DNA from: Thermoplasmata archaeon
GTDB lineage: Archaea; Thermoplasmatota; Thermoplasmata; UBA10834
Reading direction: 5' to 3'
Length of the DNA stretch: 64,000 bases
NCBI GenBank assembly: GCA_029864565.1
Contig: JAOTTD010000007.1
Span: forward strand, 1-64,000
The position numbers and the translations under genes are program-made. The notes below the pieces were generated by a model. It did no database searches, was not told where the DNA came from, and saw nothing but the letters and a program-made list of their open reading frames with translations. Shown here piece by piece: positions 1-9,338 of this stretch; position 1 is the stretch's first letter, and each line of letters opens with the position of its first letter.

Positions 1-111
1 ATGACACTCGAGGTCCAATCAGCCCTTTGGATCCGAGATGCCATGAGACTCCATTCGAAAGCGTCAGATACATAGGCTAGTTATTCGTTCGGGGTCATAG
101 GGTGCAGCGCC

Positions 112-1578
112 TTGCAGGCAAATGAGGCAGTCGGCAGACAATTCGAGGTTTTATCAAGAGATGACCTTGACAAGATTCATGGCGCGACGATGGAGGTCTT
201 CAGACGATTGGGTATAAAGGTAATGGAGCCGGATGCGTTGGAGCTCTTCGACCACGCAGGGGCGGATGTTGACTGGAAAACAAGGATGGTTAGAATCCCT
301 GAAAGCCTCGTCGAGGAGACTCTTCGGAAAGCACCTTCCGAGTTCAAGATGTACGGAAGGGACCCGAAGTACGAACTCGACTACAGCGACAACAAAGTGT
401 ACTTCGGAATCGCTGGGTGTGCGGTGAGAGTTCATGACTTGGACGGGGAAGTCAGACCAGGAACGGTGGCTGACGTTGAGAACCTCGCTAGGATTGCGGA
501 CTACCTCGAGAACATACATCACATCCTGTTGATGATCACTCCATTCGATGTGCCCGATGAGGTCTATCATCTACATTGCATAAACGCGGACTGGAAGAAC
601 TCCGTAAAGACGACCGATGGATTTACGTGGACCGCGAGAAAGGCCCAGGAGACAATCGACATGGCGGCCATCATGAGAGGCAGCTACGAGGAGGTAATGA
701 AGAGACCGCCGCTCCTGGGATTCATGAATCCTGTCAGCCCGATGCAACTCTCCAAGGAGCTGACCGAGGGCGCGCTCGTGTATGCGAAATACAGACAACC
801 GATAGTCTTTGCTCCCGAAGCGATGGCAGGTGCTACCGCTCCTTCCACTTTGGCTGGTCTGATAACCCAGCAGAACGCAGAGGTGCTCGCAGGAATCATG
901 GTCTCTCAGCTCGCCAACCCTGGAACACCGGTGCTCTACGGCACGGCCTCCACCGTCATGGACATGAAGACTGGAACGGCGGCAATGGGAGGGCCCGAGG
1001 TTGGCTTGATCAACATGGCAACCGGTCAGCTCGGAAGATATTATAATCTGCCCAGAAGAGGGACTGGAGGGGTCACTGATTCCAAGCTCGTGGATGCCCA
1101 GGCTGGTGCAGAGACTGCGATGTCGTTGCTGATGGCAGCAATGTCTGGCATGAATTTCGTGTACGAAGCGTGCGGCGGACTCGATGGCACGCTCACCTTC
1201 TCCTATGAGAAACTGGTCATAGACAACGAAATCGCTGGCATGGTCTCGAGGATACTCAAAGGAATAGAAGTCAACGAAGAGACATTGGCAGTTGACGAGA
1301 TATGCAAATACGGATCCACGAACTATCTTGGATCGCCTAACACTGGGAAGATGTTTAGGAAGGAACACTACCTGCCGACGTTGTTTGACCGCAGGAACTG
1401 GGAGGCTTGGCTGAGGGCCGGCGGCAGAGATATTTCTCAGGAAGCCCGGCGGAAGGCCAAGTGGATCCTGAAGGAGCACATGGTGGAGCCGATTGAGAAA
1501 GGCATCCAGGCTGAGATTGACGGATTCATCAAGAAGACCACGAGGAAATGGATGTCCAGTGCGCCTATCTCTTCCTAA
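112..1578 (+). CDS. MttB/COG5598-family (trimethylamine methyltransferase-like) protein, non-pyrrolysine
   Basis: 488-aa ORF (TTG start) with MttB-like motifs (LSRDDLDKIHGA, NPVSPMQ, TGQLGRYYNLPRRGTGG, SYEKLVIDNEIAGMV); no internal TAG. Confidence 0.85.
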   Translation: MQANEAVGRQFEVLSRDDLDKIHGATMEVFRRLGIKVMEPDALELFDHAGADVDWKTRMVRIPESLVEETLRKAPSEFKMYGRDPKYELDYSDNKVYFGIAGCAVRVHDLDGEVRPGTVADVENLARIADYLENIHHILLMITPFDVPDEVYHLHCINADWKNSVKTTDGFTWTARKAQETIDMAAIMRGSYEEVMKRPPLLGFMNPVSPMQLSKELTEGALVYAKYRQPIVFAPEAMAGATAPSTLAGLITQQNAEVLAGIMVSQLANPGTPVLYGTASTVMDMKTGTAAMGGPEVGLINMATGQLGRYYNLPRRGTGGVTDSKLVDAQAGAETAMSLLMAAMSGMNFVYEACGGLDGTLTFSYEKLVIDNEIAGMVSRILKGIEVNEETLAVDEICKYGSTNYLGSPNTGKMFRKEHYLPTLFDRRNWEAWLRAGGRDISQEARRKAKWILKEHMVEPIEKGIQAEIDGFIKKTTRKWMSSAPISS

Positions 1579-2518
1579 GTCTCGGGTTGAAGATCTCGTC
1601 GAGCGCATAACCGATGAAAGTGAAACCCATTACCAGAAAGACTATGCAGAGCCCCGGCATGATCACCCATAGATAGAAGCCGTTGTACATTGCATCAGCA
1701 TTCAGCGCATCCTCAAGCATGTTGCCCCACGTGACGTCTACCGTCGCGGGGGCTCCCATCCCGAGGAAGCTGAGGGCGCTTTCGGAAAGGATCGCCAGCG
1801 CTACCGTGAGGATTGCATTCGCGAATATCAACGGAAACACATTCGGAAATATGTGCTTTCTGATGATGTGGAATTCCCCTGCCCCAACGGATTTCGCCCT
1901 CTCGACGAATGCCCTCTTCTTGACGGATAGAACCTGAGTTCGCACTATCCTCGCAGTGCCAGCCCAACCAGTTATGCCTATCACGATAACGATCTTGATT
2001 ACGCTGGGTCCTCCGGGAAGGACCGCCACAAACACAATCATCAGCACCAACCAAGGCAGCACCAGGAAGACATCGGTGACCCTCATCAAGACCTCGTCTC
2101 TCCAACCGCCCCAGAATCCGCTAAGAAGGCCGACTATCGAACCCAACGCCATGGAAACGGCGGCGGCTAGGGTGCCAATCATCAGGGAAATTCTAGCTCC
2201 ATATATCAACCTGGCGAGAACGTCATTTCCTCGAGAATCCGTTCCCAACCAATTTTCCCATGACGGATCGGTGCCAGTCCCGTATGAGGCCACCTCATCA
2301 TGCGGACCATAGGGGTAGTCCCAACCTCCAATCGTCGAAAAGACCCACATGATCTGCGCTGGGAACGCCGCCATCGCGGCGAATACGATGAGTATCGCGA
2401 GTCCAAGCATGCCCATCCTGTTTCTCCTGAACACTCGTCCTGTCTCTGCAACCTTCTTGCGGATGAGCCTCATCCTTTCTGCGAATGGTCCGGACAACGT
2501 GAAATTCGTCTCAATCAC
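1565..2518 (-). CDS. Dipeptide/oligopeptide-type ABC transporter permease (DppC-like)
   Basis: Multi-TM protein with N-terminal RNRMGMLGLAIL and ENWLGTDSRGNDVLARLIYGARISL motifs of DppC/OppC. Confidence 0.88.
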   Translation of the reverse strand: MIETNFTLSGPFAERMRLIRKKVAETGRVFRRNRMGMLGLAILIVFAAMAAFPAQIMWVFSTIGGWDYPYGPHDEVASYGTGTDPSWENWLGTDSRGNDVLARLIYGARISLMIGTLAAAVSMALGSIVGLLSGFWGGWRDEVLMRVTDVFLVLPWLVLMIVFVAVLPGGPSVIKIVIVIGITGWAGTARIVRTQVLSVKKRAFVERAKSVGAGEFHIIRKHIFPNVFPLIFANAILTVALAILSESALSFLGMGAPATVDVTWGNMLEDALNADAMYNGFYLWVIMPGLCIVFLVMGFTFIGYALDEIFNPRLRKR

Positions 2519-2529
2519 CGTCCATCAAT

Positions 2530-3510
2530 TCAACTCAACTCCACACGAGGGTCCAAATACAGCATTACAATATCCGAGACGAAGTTGGCGATTATCACAG
2601 CGACCGCTATCAGGAAGAACGCAGCCTGGAGTACTGGCCAATCCTCTTCATTGACCGCGACTATCGTCGCCCATCCCACTCCAGGGTACTCAAAAACATA
2701 TTCCACCATGAACGCTCCGCCAACGATGTACGCAACGGTTAGTGCAATCAGTATGAGCATCGGCAATATTGCGTTTGGCACAGCATGATCCTTCAATACC
2801 GCCTTTTCAGACAGACCTTTTGCTCTTGCAGTGGTTATATAGTCCTCCGTCATCACATCAGATAGAGAGCCACGCATCACGAGAGAGAACGTCGCAATGT
2901 ACACGAGCACTAGACAGGTCACGGGCAAAACCAAGTGGTGCAAGAGGTCCTTGACTGATGCAAGGGTGAGCTCGAATTGTGTCCCAATATCCAGCGCTCT
3001 GGAAGGCGGGAAGATATTCCACGTTATGGCAAACGCCATTACCATTATCATAGCGAGCCAGAAAGTGGGCATTGCATAGAAGAAGAGCGAGAATGCAAGA
3101 GATCCAGAGTCGAACAAACCACCTCGCTTCCATGCTGCAATAATCCCTATGAGCATGCCAATCACAATCATGAAGAACGAGGCAATGCCAACAAGGAGCA
3201 GAGTCCACGGAATGTACTCTAAGAGGTAATCCATCGCCGGAACCTTGTGAATGAACGACTCGCCGAAATCAAGAGTGAAGATACCCTTGATGTATATGAT
3301 GAACTGCTCGGACATAGAGTCATCCAGGTGGTATCTTTCGATCAGCATCTTCTTGTACTCATCGGGAATCTTGGGGTCAGACGGAACCATGAACTGCAAC
3401 GGGTCGCCAGGCATCATCCGAAAGAGTAAGAAGTTGATGCATATCACTAGGAGAAACGTGACGAACAGGCTTATGACTCTCCTTAGTATTATTCGCCTGA
3501 AGTCTCTCAT
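2530..3510 (-). CDS. Dipeptide/oligopeptide-type ABC transporter permease (DppB-like)
   Basis: Motifs FRMMPGDP, VMRGSLSDVMTEDYITTARAKGLSEKAVLKDHAVPNA, VEYVFEYPGVGW typical of DppB. Confidence 0.88.
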   Translation of the reverse strand: MRDFRRIILRRVISLFVTFLLVICINFLLFRMMPGDPLQFMVPSDPKIPDEYKKMLIERYHLDDSMSEQFIIYIKGIFTLDFGESFIHKVPAMDYLLEYIPWTLLLVGIASFFMIVIGMLIGIIAAWKRGGLFDSGSLAFSLFFYAMPTFWLAMIMVMAFAITWNIFPPSRALDIGTQFELTLASVKDLLHHLVLPVTCLVLVYIATFSLVMRGSLSDVMTEDYITTARAKGLSEKAVLKDHAVPNAILPMLILIALTVAYIVGGAFMVEYVFEYPGVGWATIVAVNEEDWPVLQAAFFLIAVAVIIANFVSDIVMLYLDPRVELS

Positions 3511-3608
3511 GCGTTGGCTCCACTCGTCAAATTCGTGTCTTAGTCTGCGATATTGTCATCTCGCGGAAATGGTCGATTGAAAGGGTTTGAGGGTGTTGTG
3601 CGACCTGT

Positions 3609-6600
3609 CTAAGCCTCAGGAGGTTCCGGTGGTGGCGGTTCAGCCATCTGCTCGGGAGATGATTCGTCCTCCGGGAGCTCCGGTTCTGAACCTTTCTTCC
3701 GCTTCAAGAGAAGAACGGCGACCGCCACCGCTGCAATGATCGCGAGTAATCCTATCGCGGCAATCGCAACAACGGTGCTCAATCCTCCGTCATCATCCTC
3801 ATCGTCCTGAATGGGGTCGATGGTCAGCGTCAAGGTCCTTTCGCTCCATGCCGGATCTTCATGGTCCTTATCGTCCTCCACCCAGATCTTTACATCGAAC
3901 TTTCCACTGGTGGTGTACGTATGGGTCAGCGTTACCGTGAAGTTCTCGCTGCTGCCCATATTGTTGACCGTTTCCTCAGTCACGTTCTGCGAGTCTCCGA
4001 AGATGATCTTCACGACCATCGGGTCGCCCTCGGGATCGCTCACGTTCACGGTGAAAGTTATCTCGACACCTACCGTGGTGTTCTCGGTTGGGCTGTATTT
4101 CGGCAGTTCGTTGATCTTCGGTTTGAGGTTGCTGCCAACGGTCACTTGAGCGGTCGCGGACACATTGTGGTCCGGCTCCGGGATGCCGTCATCCACATAC
4201 GCCTTCAGCGTGAAGATAGCTACCTCATGGTACTCATGCGAAGCCGCGTAGTCGATGTCTCCCTCAGTCATTGGGGAGCCATCTCCCCAGTCGTACCAGA
4301 CCGTGAGGTCGTCGCCATCAGCATCCGAGATCACCATCGGCGTGATGGTGAAGGTTTCGTTGTACATCGCGGAGTAGCTCCCTGCGAGCTGAATGCTCGG
4401 CGGCGAGTTCTCCGGCGGCTCCCCGACCAACAGCTCACGGGTCTTGCTGACATTGAACGTTCCGTCGTCCACATGCGCCGTCACAGTATAGGTGTCCACA
4501 TCGACGTAGGTGTGTACCGCAAGGATGGACTGAGGCCCCGTCGTACCGCCAACGGTGGAGTCCGTGTAGTTCTCACCGTCTCCGAACTCCACGGTGATTG
4601 TCAGGGCGTCTCCGTTGCCATCGGCTGCCCTCACGATTATCTCGACCGGTTGTCCCTGAATGGCTGGGTCCGGATCCGCAATCAGCTGAATGCTGCTCGG
4701 CGGGAGGTCCCCATCCAGCGATACGACAACTTCGATCGTAGAGGAGATGTTGTGCCCTGGCTCACCCGTGAGGTCATCGACCCATACCGTTACCGAGTAC
4801 GTGTCGGGCATATCCCACATGTGCCAAACGTCGTCAATGACGACGGCATTCTGGTTCGACGAAGTGTCGTACTCCGTCACATTGAACGTACCATCGTCCC
4901 ACTCCCATGTGAACTGCAGCGTGTCCGGGTCGGCGTCCCTGGCCGTCGCGCTCAATGAGGTCCATATGTCCACATTGGTGGCGGTGTCAGCGACTGTCAA
5001 CGCATAAGGAGGCGAGTTCCCAACCACAGAGTAAGTCGCGAACGTGAACGAATTGTTGTGGCCTGGTGCGTCGTAGCCGTCATTCACCCACACTGTGACG
5101 TCGTAGTCTCCAGGATTATCGAACACGTGCGTCAGCTCAATCTGTATGGGTTCCCCGGGCGCGCTTGCTGTTTCGGTTGTGGTTGTGAACGACCCATCGT
5201 CCCAGTCCCAAGTCACCGTAAGCTCGGTCTCCTCGGCATCGCTCGCAGTGATCGACCATGTCGTCGTCTCTCCTGTATACGCTTCAGGTGGCGAGCATGA
5301 CGGGTCACTCATAGTCGGAACGGAATTGGCTAGCGTAACGACATCTACCGATGCTGTGTTGTTCCTGACGTACGTGCCGTCCGTCACTGATACTGTCAGT
5401 ACTAGATCGTTCGCTAAGGTGTCGTAGCTGTGAGTGACGCTTGCCTCGAAAGATGTGTCAGTCCCTGTCGTGAAAGTCTGGGGGACCTCGTCACTGCCAT
5501 CACCGAAGGTCCATGTGACTTCGAGTGGGTCTCCATCCGAGTCGTGTATCATCACGGAGAAGGGGGTTTCCTGATCCCGTTGCACCTCGTATGAGGGGGC
5601 GAGCCCTATGTCAAACGCCGGCACTCCCTTTGGCTCGATCTCGAAATAGTACCAGAACGAACTAGGAGTTATTCCGGAGCTGATTTCCATGTCGGGGACG
5701 TTCTCCCAGTTGTCAGTCCGGTAGGCAATCAGGCCGGCCGGATACACAAGGCAGATGTACGGGCAGTCCCGATACACGATTTGCTGCATCTCGTGGACTA
5801 TCGCCTGTCGCTCGAAGATATCCATCGTCTGTTGCTGTTCCAACCACAGCTGGTCGTAATAAGGGTTCGTGTAGAAAGCATCGGACCATTTGGTGTTGTC
5901 GCTATTGTCCAAGGGTATCTCACCCGTGGTCAACACGGACAGGAACCATGTTGGGTCGACGTCGGGCCACCAGCTCCAGATGAACATGTCGTACTCCATT
6001 TCGAACTCTAAGTTGTATAAGATTCCCTCGGCGGCAGCGTGTAGGTTGACTTTGACGCCAATATCCTCCCACCATTCCTGCATCTTCTGGGCAGTCAGTT
6101 CGTCCATGAGGTTCGAGCGGATGTAATAGAATTCGAACTCCAGCCTAGCATCGTTAGTCTCGTTCATCCTGACGCCATTGTCAAATTTACCGTATCCCGA
6201 TTCGTCGAGGAGGGCGTTCGCACCTTCGATGCCGTAATTATGCCACTTATCCTCCTCAGGTACCGCGTAATGCCAGAAAGGCGTCGCCGGCGGTATTATT
6301 GCATAGGCTTCCTGAGCCCTGCCTAGATGGATCTCATCTGCGATGTACGGTATGTCAGTGGCCATCGTCATCGCCTGCCTGACCTTCACGTTGCAGGTTT
6401 CGTAATTGGTCGAAGCATCAGGGAAGTTGCGTTCTCCTGTTGTCTCATTGACGGACTCCCTAATCTCCGGGGGCGCGCAGTTGAATCCGAATTCTTCAAG
6501 GATGTGTGTCGCAGGCGTCTGCCCTTCAATATCTGGGTTCTCCATGAGGGTATCCCATGAGAGCGATGGTACTCCGCCGACTGCGTCGATATTCCCTATC

Positions 6601-7472
6601 TCGAGATCAGTAACCATCGCATTGGCGTTCTTATATATGATGAAAAGCAGTTCGTCGATATTGACCGAGTCGACTTCGATACCTGGAAGGCGGTGGTACG
6701 GTTTTTGAGCGAGAAGACTGATGTAGCCCTGGGCCTGGGAGTATTCGTTCAGAATGAACGGACCAGAGCCGACGGGACCTTCCGGAAAGTATTCCTGATC
6801 AAACATATCTACCCGATTGATCCCGACATCACCATCTCTTACTTTAGTCCAGAGGTGCTCCGGGAGGATCGGGATTATCAGGCCCAGCATGTTAGCCTTT
6901 GGCGCCTCCAATTCTATCCGAACCGTATATTCGTCCGTCGCGGTAACTTCAGTGACACTGATGAGATAATCAGCCATAAGTGAGCATTCTCGTGGATAAT
7001 CCAAGATCATGTTAAAAGTGAACTCGACGTCGTGAGCCGTTACAGGATATCCGTCGTGCCAGTACGAATTCTCAACGAGATGGAATGTCCAAGTCAGATA
7101 GTCCTCGCTATATTCATGCGACGCTGCAAGTTGCGGATATGGGTCCATCTTCGGGCCAACGGCATAGAGGAACTCATACATCATGTGCGCGACAGACCAT
7201 GACGTGCCAGACATCATGTCGAACGGGTTGAAGGAGTCTGGGGCTTCCGTCACCCCTATACGGTATACAAGAACTGGTTCTTCGGCTTCAACCGACGGAG
7301 CTGTCACAACAAGCGTTGCCAGCACTGGGAGCATCATGCACATGGCAATCGCGATGGACACGAAGCCATGCAATCTGCCTCTATCAGACAAACCTGAAGA
7401 AACGCTCGGTCCCTTACTTACAGTGTGCGTAGGCGCCTTTGATGCGTACATCTTGTTCCCCCTTTCTGTCAT
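3609..7472 (-). CDS. Solute-binding protein family 5 fused to about six PKD-like domains and a C-terminal TM anchor
   Basis: N-terminal SBP_bac_5-like region (DYLTWTFHLVENSYWHDGYPVTAHDVEFTFN), repeated DGDxLTxxWxWGDGS PKD signatures, terminal hydrophobic helix followed by KRKK. Confidence 0.85.
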   Translation of the reverse strand: MTERGNKMYASKAPTHTVSKGPSVSSGLSDRGRLHGFVSIAIAMCMMLPVLATLVVTAPSVEAEEPVLVYRIGVTEAPDSFNPFDMMSGTSWSVAHMMYEFLYAVGPKMDPYPQLAASHEYSEDYLTWTFHLVENSYWHDGYPVTAHDVEFTFNMILDYPRECSLMADYLISVTEVTATDEYTVRIELEAPKANMLGLIIPILPEHLWTKVRDGDVGINRVDMFDQEYFPEGPVGSGPFILNEYSQAQGYISLLAQKPYHRLPGIEVDSVNIDELLFIIYKNANAMVTDLEIGNIDAVGGVPSLSWDTLMENPDIEGQTPATHILEEFGFNCAPPEIRESVNETTGERNFPDASTNYETCNVKVRQAMTMATDIPYIADEIHLGRAQEAYAIIPPATPFWHYAVPEEDKWHNYGIEGANALLDESGYGKFDNGVRMNETNDARLEFEFYYIRSNLMDELTAQKMQEWWEDIGVKVNLHAAAEGILYNLEFEMEYDMFIWSWWPDVDPTWFLSVLTTGEIPLDNSDNTKWSDAFYTNPYYDQLWLEQQQTMDIFERQAIVHEMQQIVYRDCPYICLVYPAGLIAYRTDNWENVPDMEISSGITPSSFWYYFEIEPKGVPAFDIGLAPSYEVQRDQETPFSVMIHDSDGDPLEVTWTFGDGSDEVPQTFTTGTDTSFEASVTHSYDTLANDLVLTVSVTDGTYVRNNTASVDVVTLANSVPTMSDPSCSPPEAYTGETTTWSITASDAEETELTVTWDWDDGSFTTTTETASAPGEPIQIELTHVFDNPGDYDVTVWVNDGYDAPGHNNSFTFATYSVVGNSPPYALTVADTATNVDIWTSLSATARDADPDTLQFTWEWDDGTFNVTEYDTSSNQNAVVIDDVWHMWDMPDTYSVTVWVDDLTGEPGHNISSTIEVVVSLDGDLPPSSIQLIADPDPAIQGQPVEIIVRAADGNGDALTITVEFGDGENYTDSTVGGTTGPQSILAVHTYVDVDTYTVTAHVDDGTFNVSKTRELLVGEPPENSPPSIQLAGSYSAMYNETFTITPMVISDADGDDLTVWYDWGDGSPMTEGDIDYAASHEYHEVAIFTLKAYVDDGIPEPDHNVSATAQVTVGSNLKPKINELPKYSPTENTTVGVEITFTVNVSDPEGDPMVVKIIFGDSQNVTEETVNNMGSSENFTVTLTHTYTTSGKFDVKIWVEDDKDHEDPAWSERTLTLTIDPIQDDEDDDGGLSTVVAIAAIGLLAIIAAVAVAVLLLKRKKGSEPELPEDESSPEQMAEPPPPEPPEA

Positions 7473-7598
7473 TCTCCCCTAGAAAACGACAGCCTAAGCG
7501 GCAAGGATGTCAGCCAATATAAGTGTTCTTCTATCGCTGTGAGAAACAATCATATATTCGAATGCGACATGCGACCTGAGCTGCGGGAGGCATGAATC

Positions 7599-9050
7599 AT
7601 GGAAATCAAGGCACCGACGGGCGGTCAGCTGGAGATTCTATCTCGTGATGACCTGGACAAAATCCATGGCGCCACGGTGGAAGTCCTTCAAAGATTGGGC
7701 GTGAAGATCTGGGAGCCAACGGCTTTGAAGCTCTTCAAGGATGCAGGAACTGAAGTCGACGAGAAGACAATGATGGTGCGCATCCCGGAGAGCCTCCTGA
7801 AGGAGACCGTTCGGAAGGCTCCTAAGGAGTTCAAGCTCTACGGAAGGGACCCGGATTACGTCCTAAACATGGCTGGGAACAAAGTCCACTTCGGGCCTTC
7901 CGGACTTGCCGTGAGGGTGCATGACCTCGAGGGCAGAATAAGGCCGGGGACGCTGAAAGATGTAGGTGACCTTGCCAAGCTCGTCGATGCTCTGGAGAAC
8001 ATCCACATGAATGTCATGAATGTCACCCCATCTGATGTTCCAGACGATCTATACCACATGCGCGTGATCCAGGAGGACTGGAAGAATTCCGTGAAGACGA
8101 CCGACGGATACAACTGGACCGCGCGAAAGGCCCAGGAAACCATCGAAATGGCATCGATTCTCAGGGGTGGTACCGAGGAGCTGATGAAGAAGCCATGTCT
8201 CCTTGGCTACACGAACCCAGTCAGCCCGATGCAACAGTCCAAAGAGCTGATCGAGGGGGCGCTAGTCTACGCGAAGTACAAGCAACCGATGATATACGCT
8301 CCCGAAGCGCTGGCTGGCGGCACTGCACCAGCGACCCTTGCAGGACTACTTGTGCAGCAGAACGCGGAGGTCCTCTCCGGAATCATGATTTCTGAACTCG
8401 CGAACCCAGGGGCCCCTGTATTCTACGGGACTGTCTCGGCGGCGCTAGATATGAAGACGGGGGCGACAGCCCTGGGGGGACCAGAAGTTGGCCTGCTAAA
8501 CATCGCAACAGGTCAGCTGGGCAGATACTATGGGCTTCCGCGCAGGGGCACGGGTGGTAATTCCGACTCCAAAACACTTGATGCCCAGGCAGGGCTGGAG
8601 ACAGCGACGAACATGCTCATGGCGGGACTCGCTGGCATGAACTTCATCTACGACGCCTGCGGCTCCCTTGAGGGCAGCATAACGACATCCTACGAGAAGC
8701 TCGTAATTGACAACGAGATTGCTGGCATGGTCTCTAGGGTTCTGGGCGGCATCGAGGTCACAGAGGAGACGCTCGCGGTCGATGAGATTTGCAGGGTTGG
8801 GCCGAACGCAAGCTTCCTCGGCACGCCCTTCACGGCGAAGCACTTCAGGAACGAACACTTCCTCCCGACGCTACTTGATCGGAGGTCAATGGAGTCATGG
8901 CTGAAAGCCGGCTCGAAAGACATCACAGCGGTCGCGAGGGAGACTGCAAAGAAGATACTGAAGGAACACGAGCCTGTGCCCATGGACAAAGGCGTCACAA
9001 CTGAGATAGAGGAGTACGTCAAGAAGGTGTCCAAGACCTACGGCTACTGA
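7599..9050 (+). CDS. MttB/COG5598-family methyltransferase-like protein, close paralog of 112-1578
   Basis: 483-aa ORF, collinear and highly similar by eye to the first MttB-like ORF; no internal TAG. Confidence 0.86.
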   Translation: MEIKAPTGGQLEILSRDDLDKIHGATVEVLQRLGVKIWEPTALKLFKDAGTEVDEKTMMVRIPESLLKETVRKAPKEFKLYGRDPDYVLNMAGNKVHFGPSGLAVRVHDLEGRIRPGTLKDVGDLAKLVDALENIHMNVMNVTPSDVPDDLYHMRVIQEDWKNSVKTTDGYNWTARKAQETIEMASILRGGTEELMKKPCLLGYTNPVSPMQQSKELIEGALVYAKYKQPMIYAPEALAGGTAPATLAGLLVQQNAEVLSGIMISELANPGAPVFYGTVSAALDMKTGATALGGPEVGLLNIATGQLGRYYGLPRRGTGGNSDSKTLDAQAGLETATNMLMAGLAGMNFIYDACGSLEGSITTSYEKLVIDNEIAGMVSRVLGGIEVTEETLAVDEICRVGPNASFLGTPFTAKHFRNEHFLPTLLDRRSMESWLKAGSKDITAVARETAKKILKEHEPVPMDKGVTTEIEEYVKKVSKTYGY

Positions 9051-9338
9051 GACGAGTGTAGATAGCTGTCTTCTTCTCAGCTTGGTGATTTAGCACCTCT
9101 TGTAGAGCGTACCCTGTCCTACGCAGAATCCTATAGTAAGAATCCATCCTCGCCGCCAATCTCACAATTGCCACAAGCATCGTGAGATTTCTTATAGTCT
9201 GGCCATCGCCACAATGCTGACATCAGCCGTATGAGAAGACGGCACTCGAGCTGCGCGGGATGGGACAAGGGTTTATCTCTGTTCTTTCCATCCAGCCCTC
9301 AGGAGGGGCCTTTAGTGAAAGGGATTACCTGCAGGCAA

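Noticed and set aside
571-1608. 345-aa minus-strand ORF antisense to the first MttB-like gene
   Set aside because: Fully overlaps a conserved gene on the other strand; Arg/Ser/His-rich.
3861-4958. 365-aa + strand ORF antisense to the SBP-PKD gene
   Set aside because: Arg/Val/His-rich shadow ORF produced by codon bias opposite repetitive PKD coding sequence; no recognisable domain.
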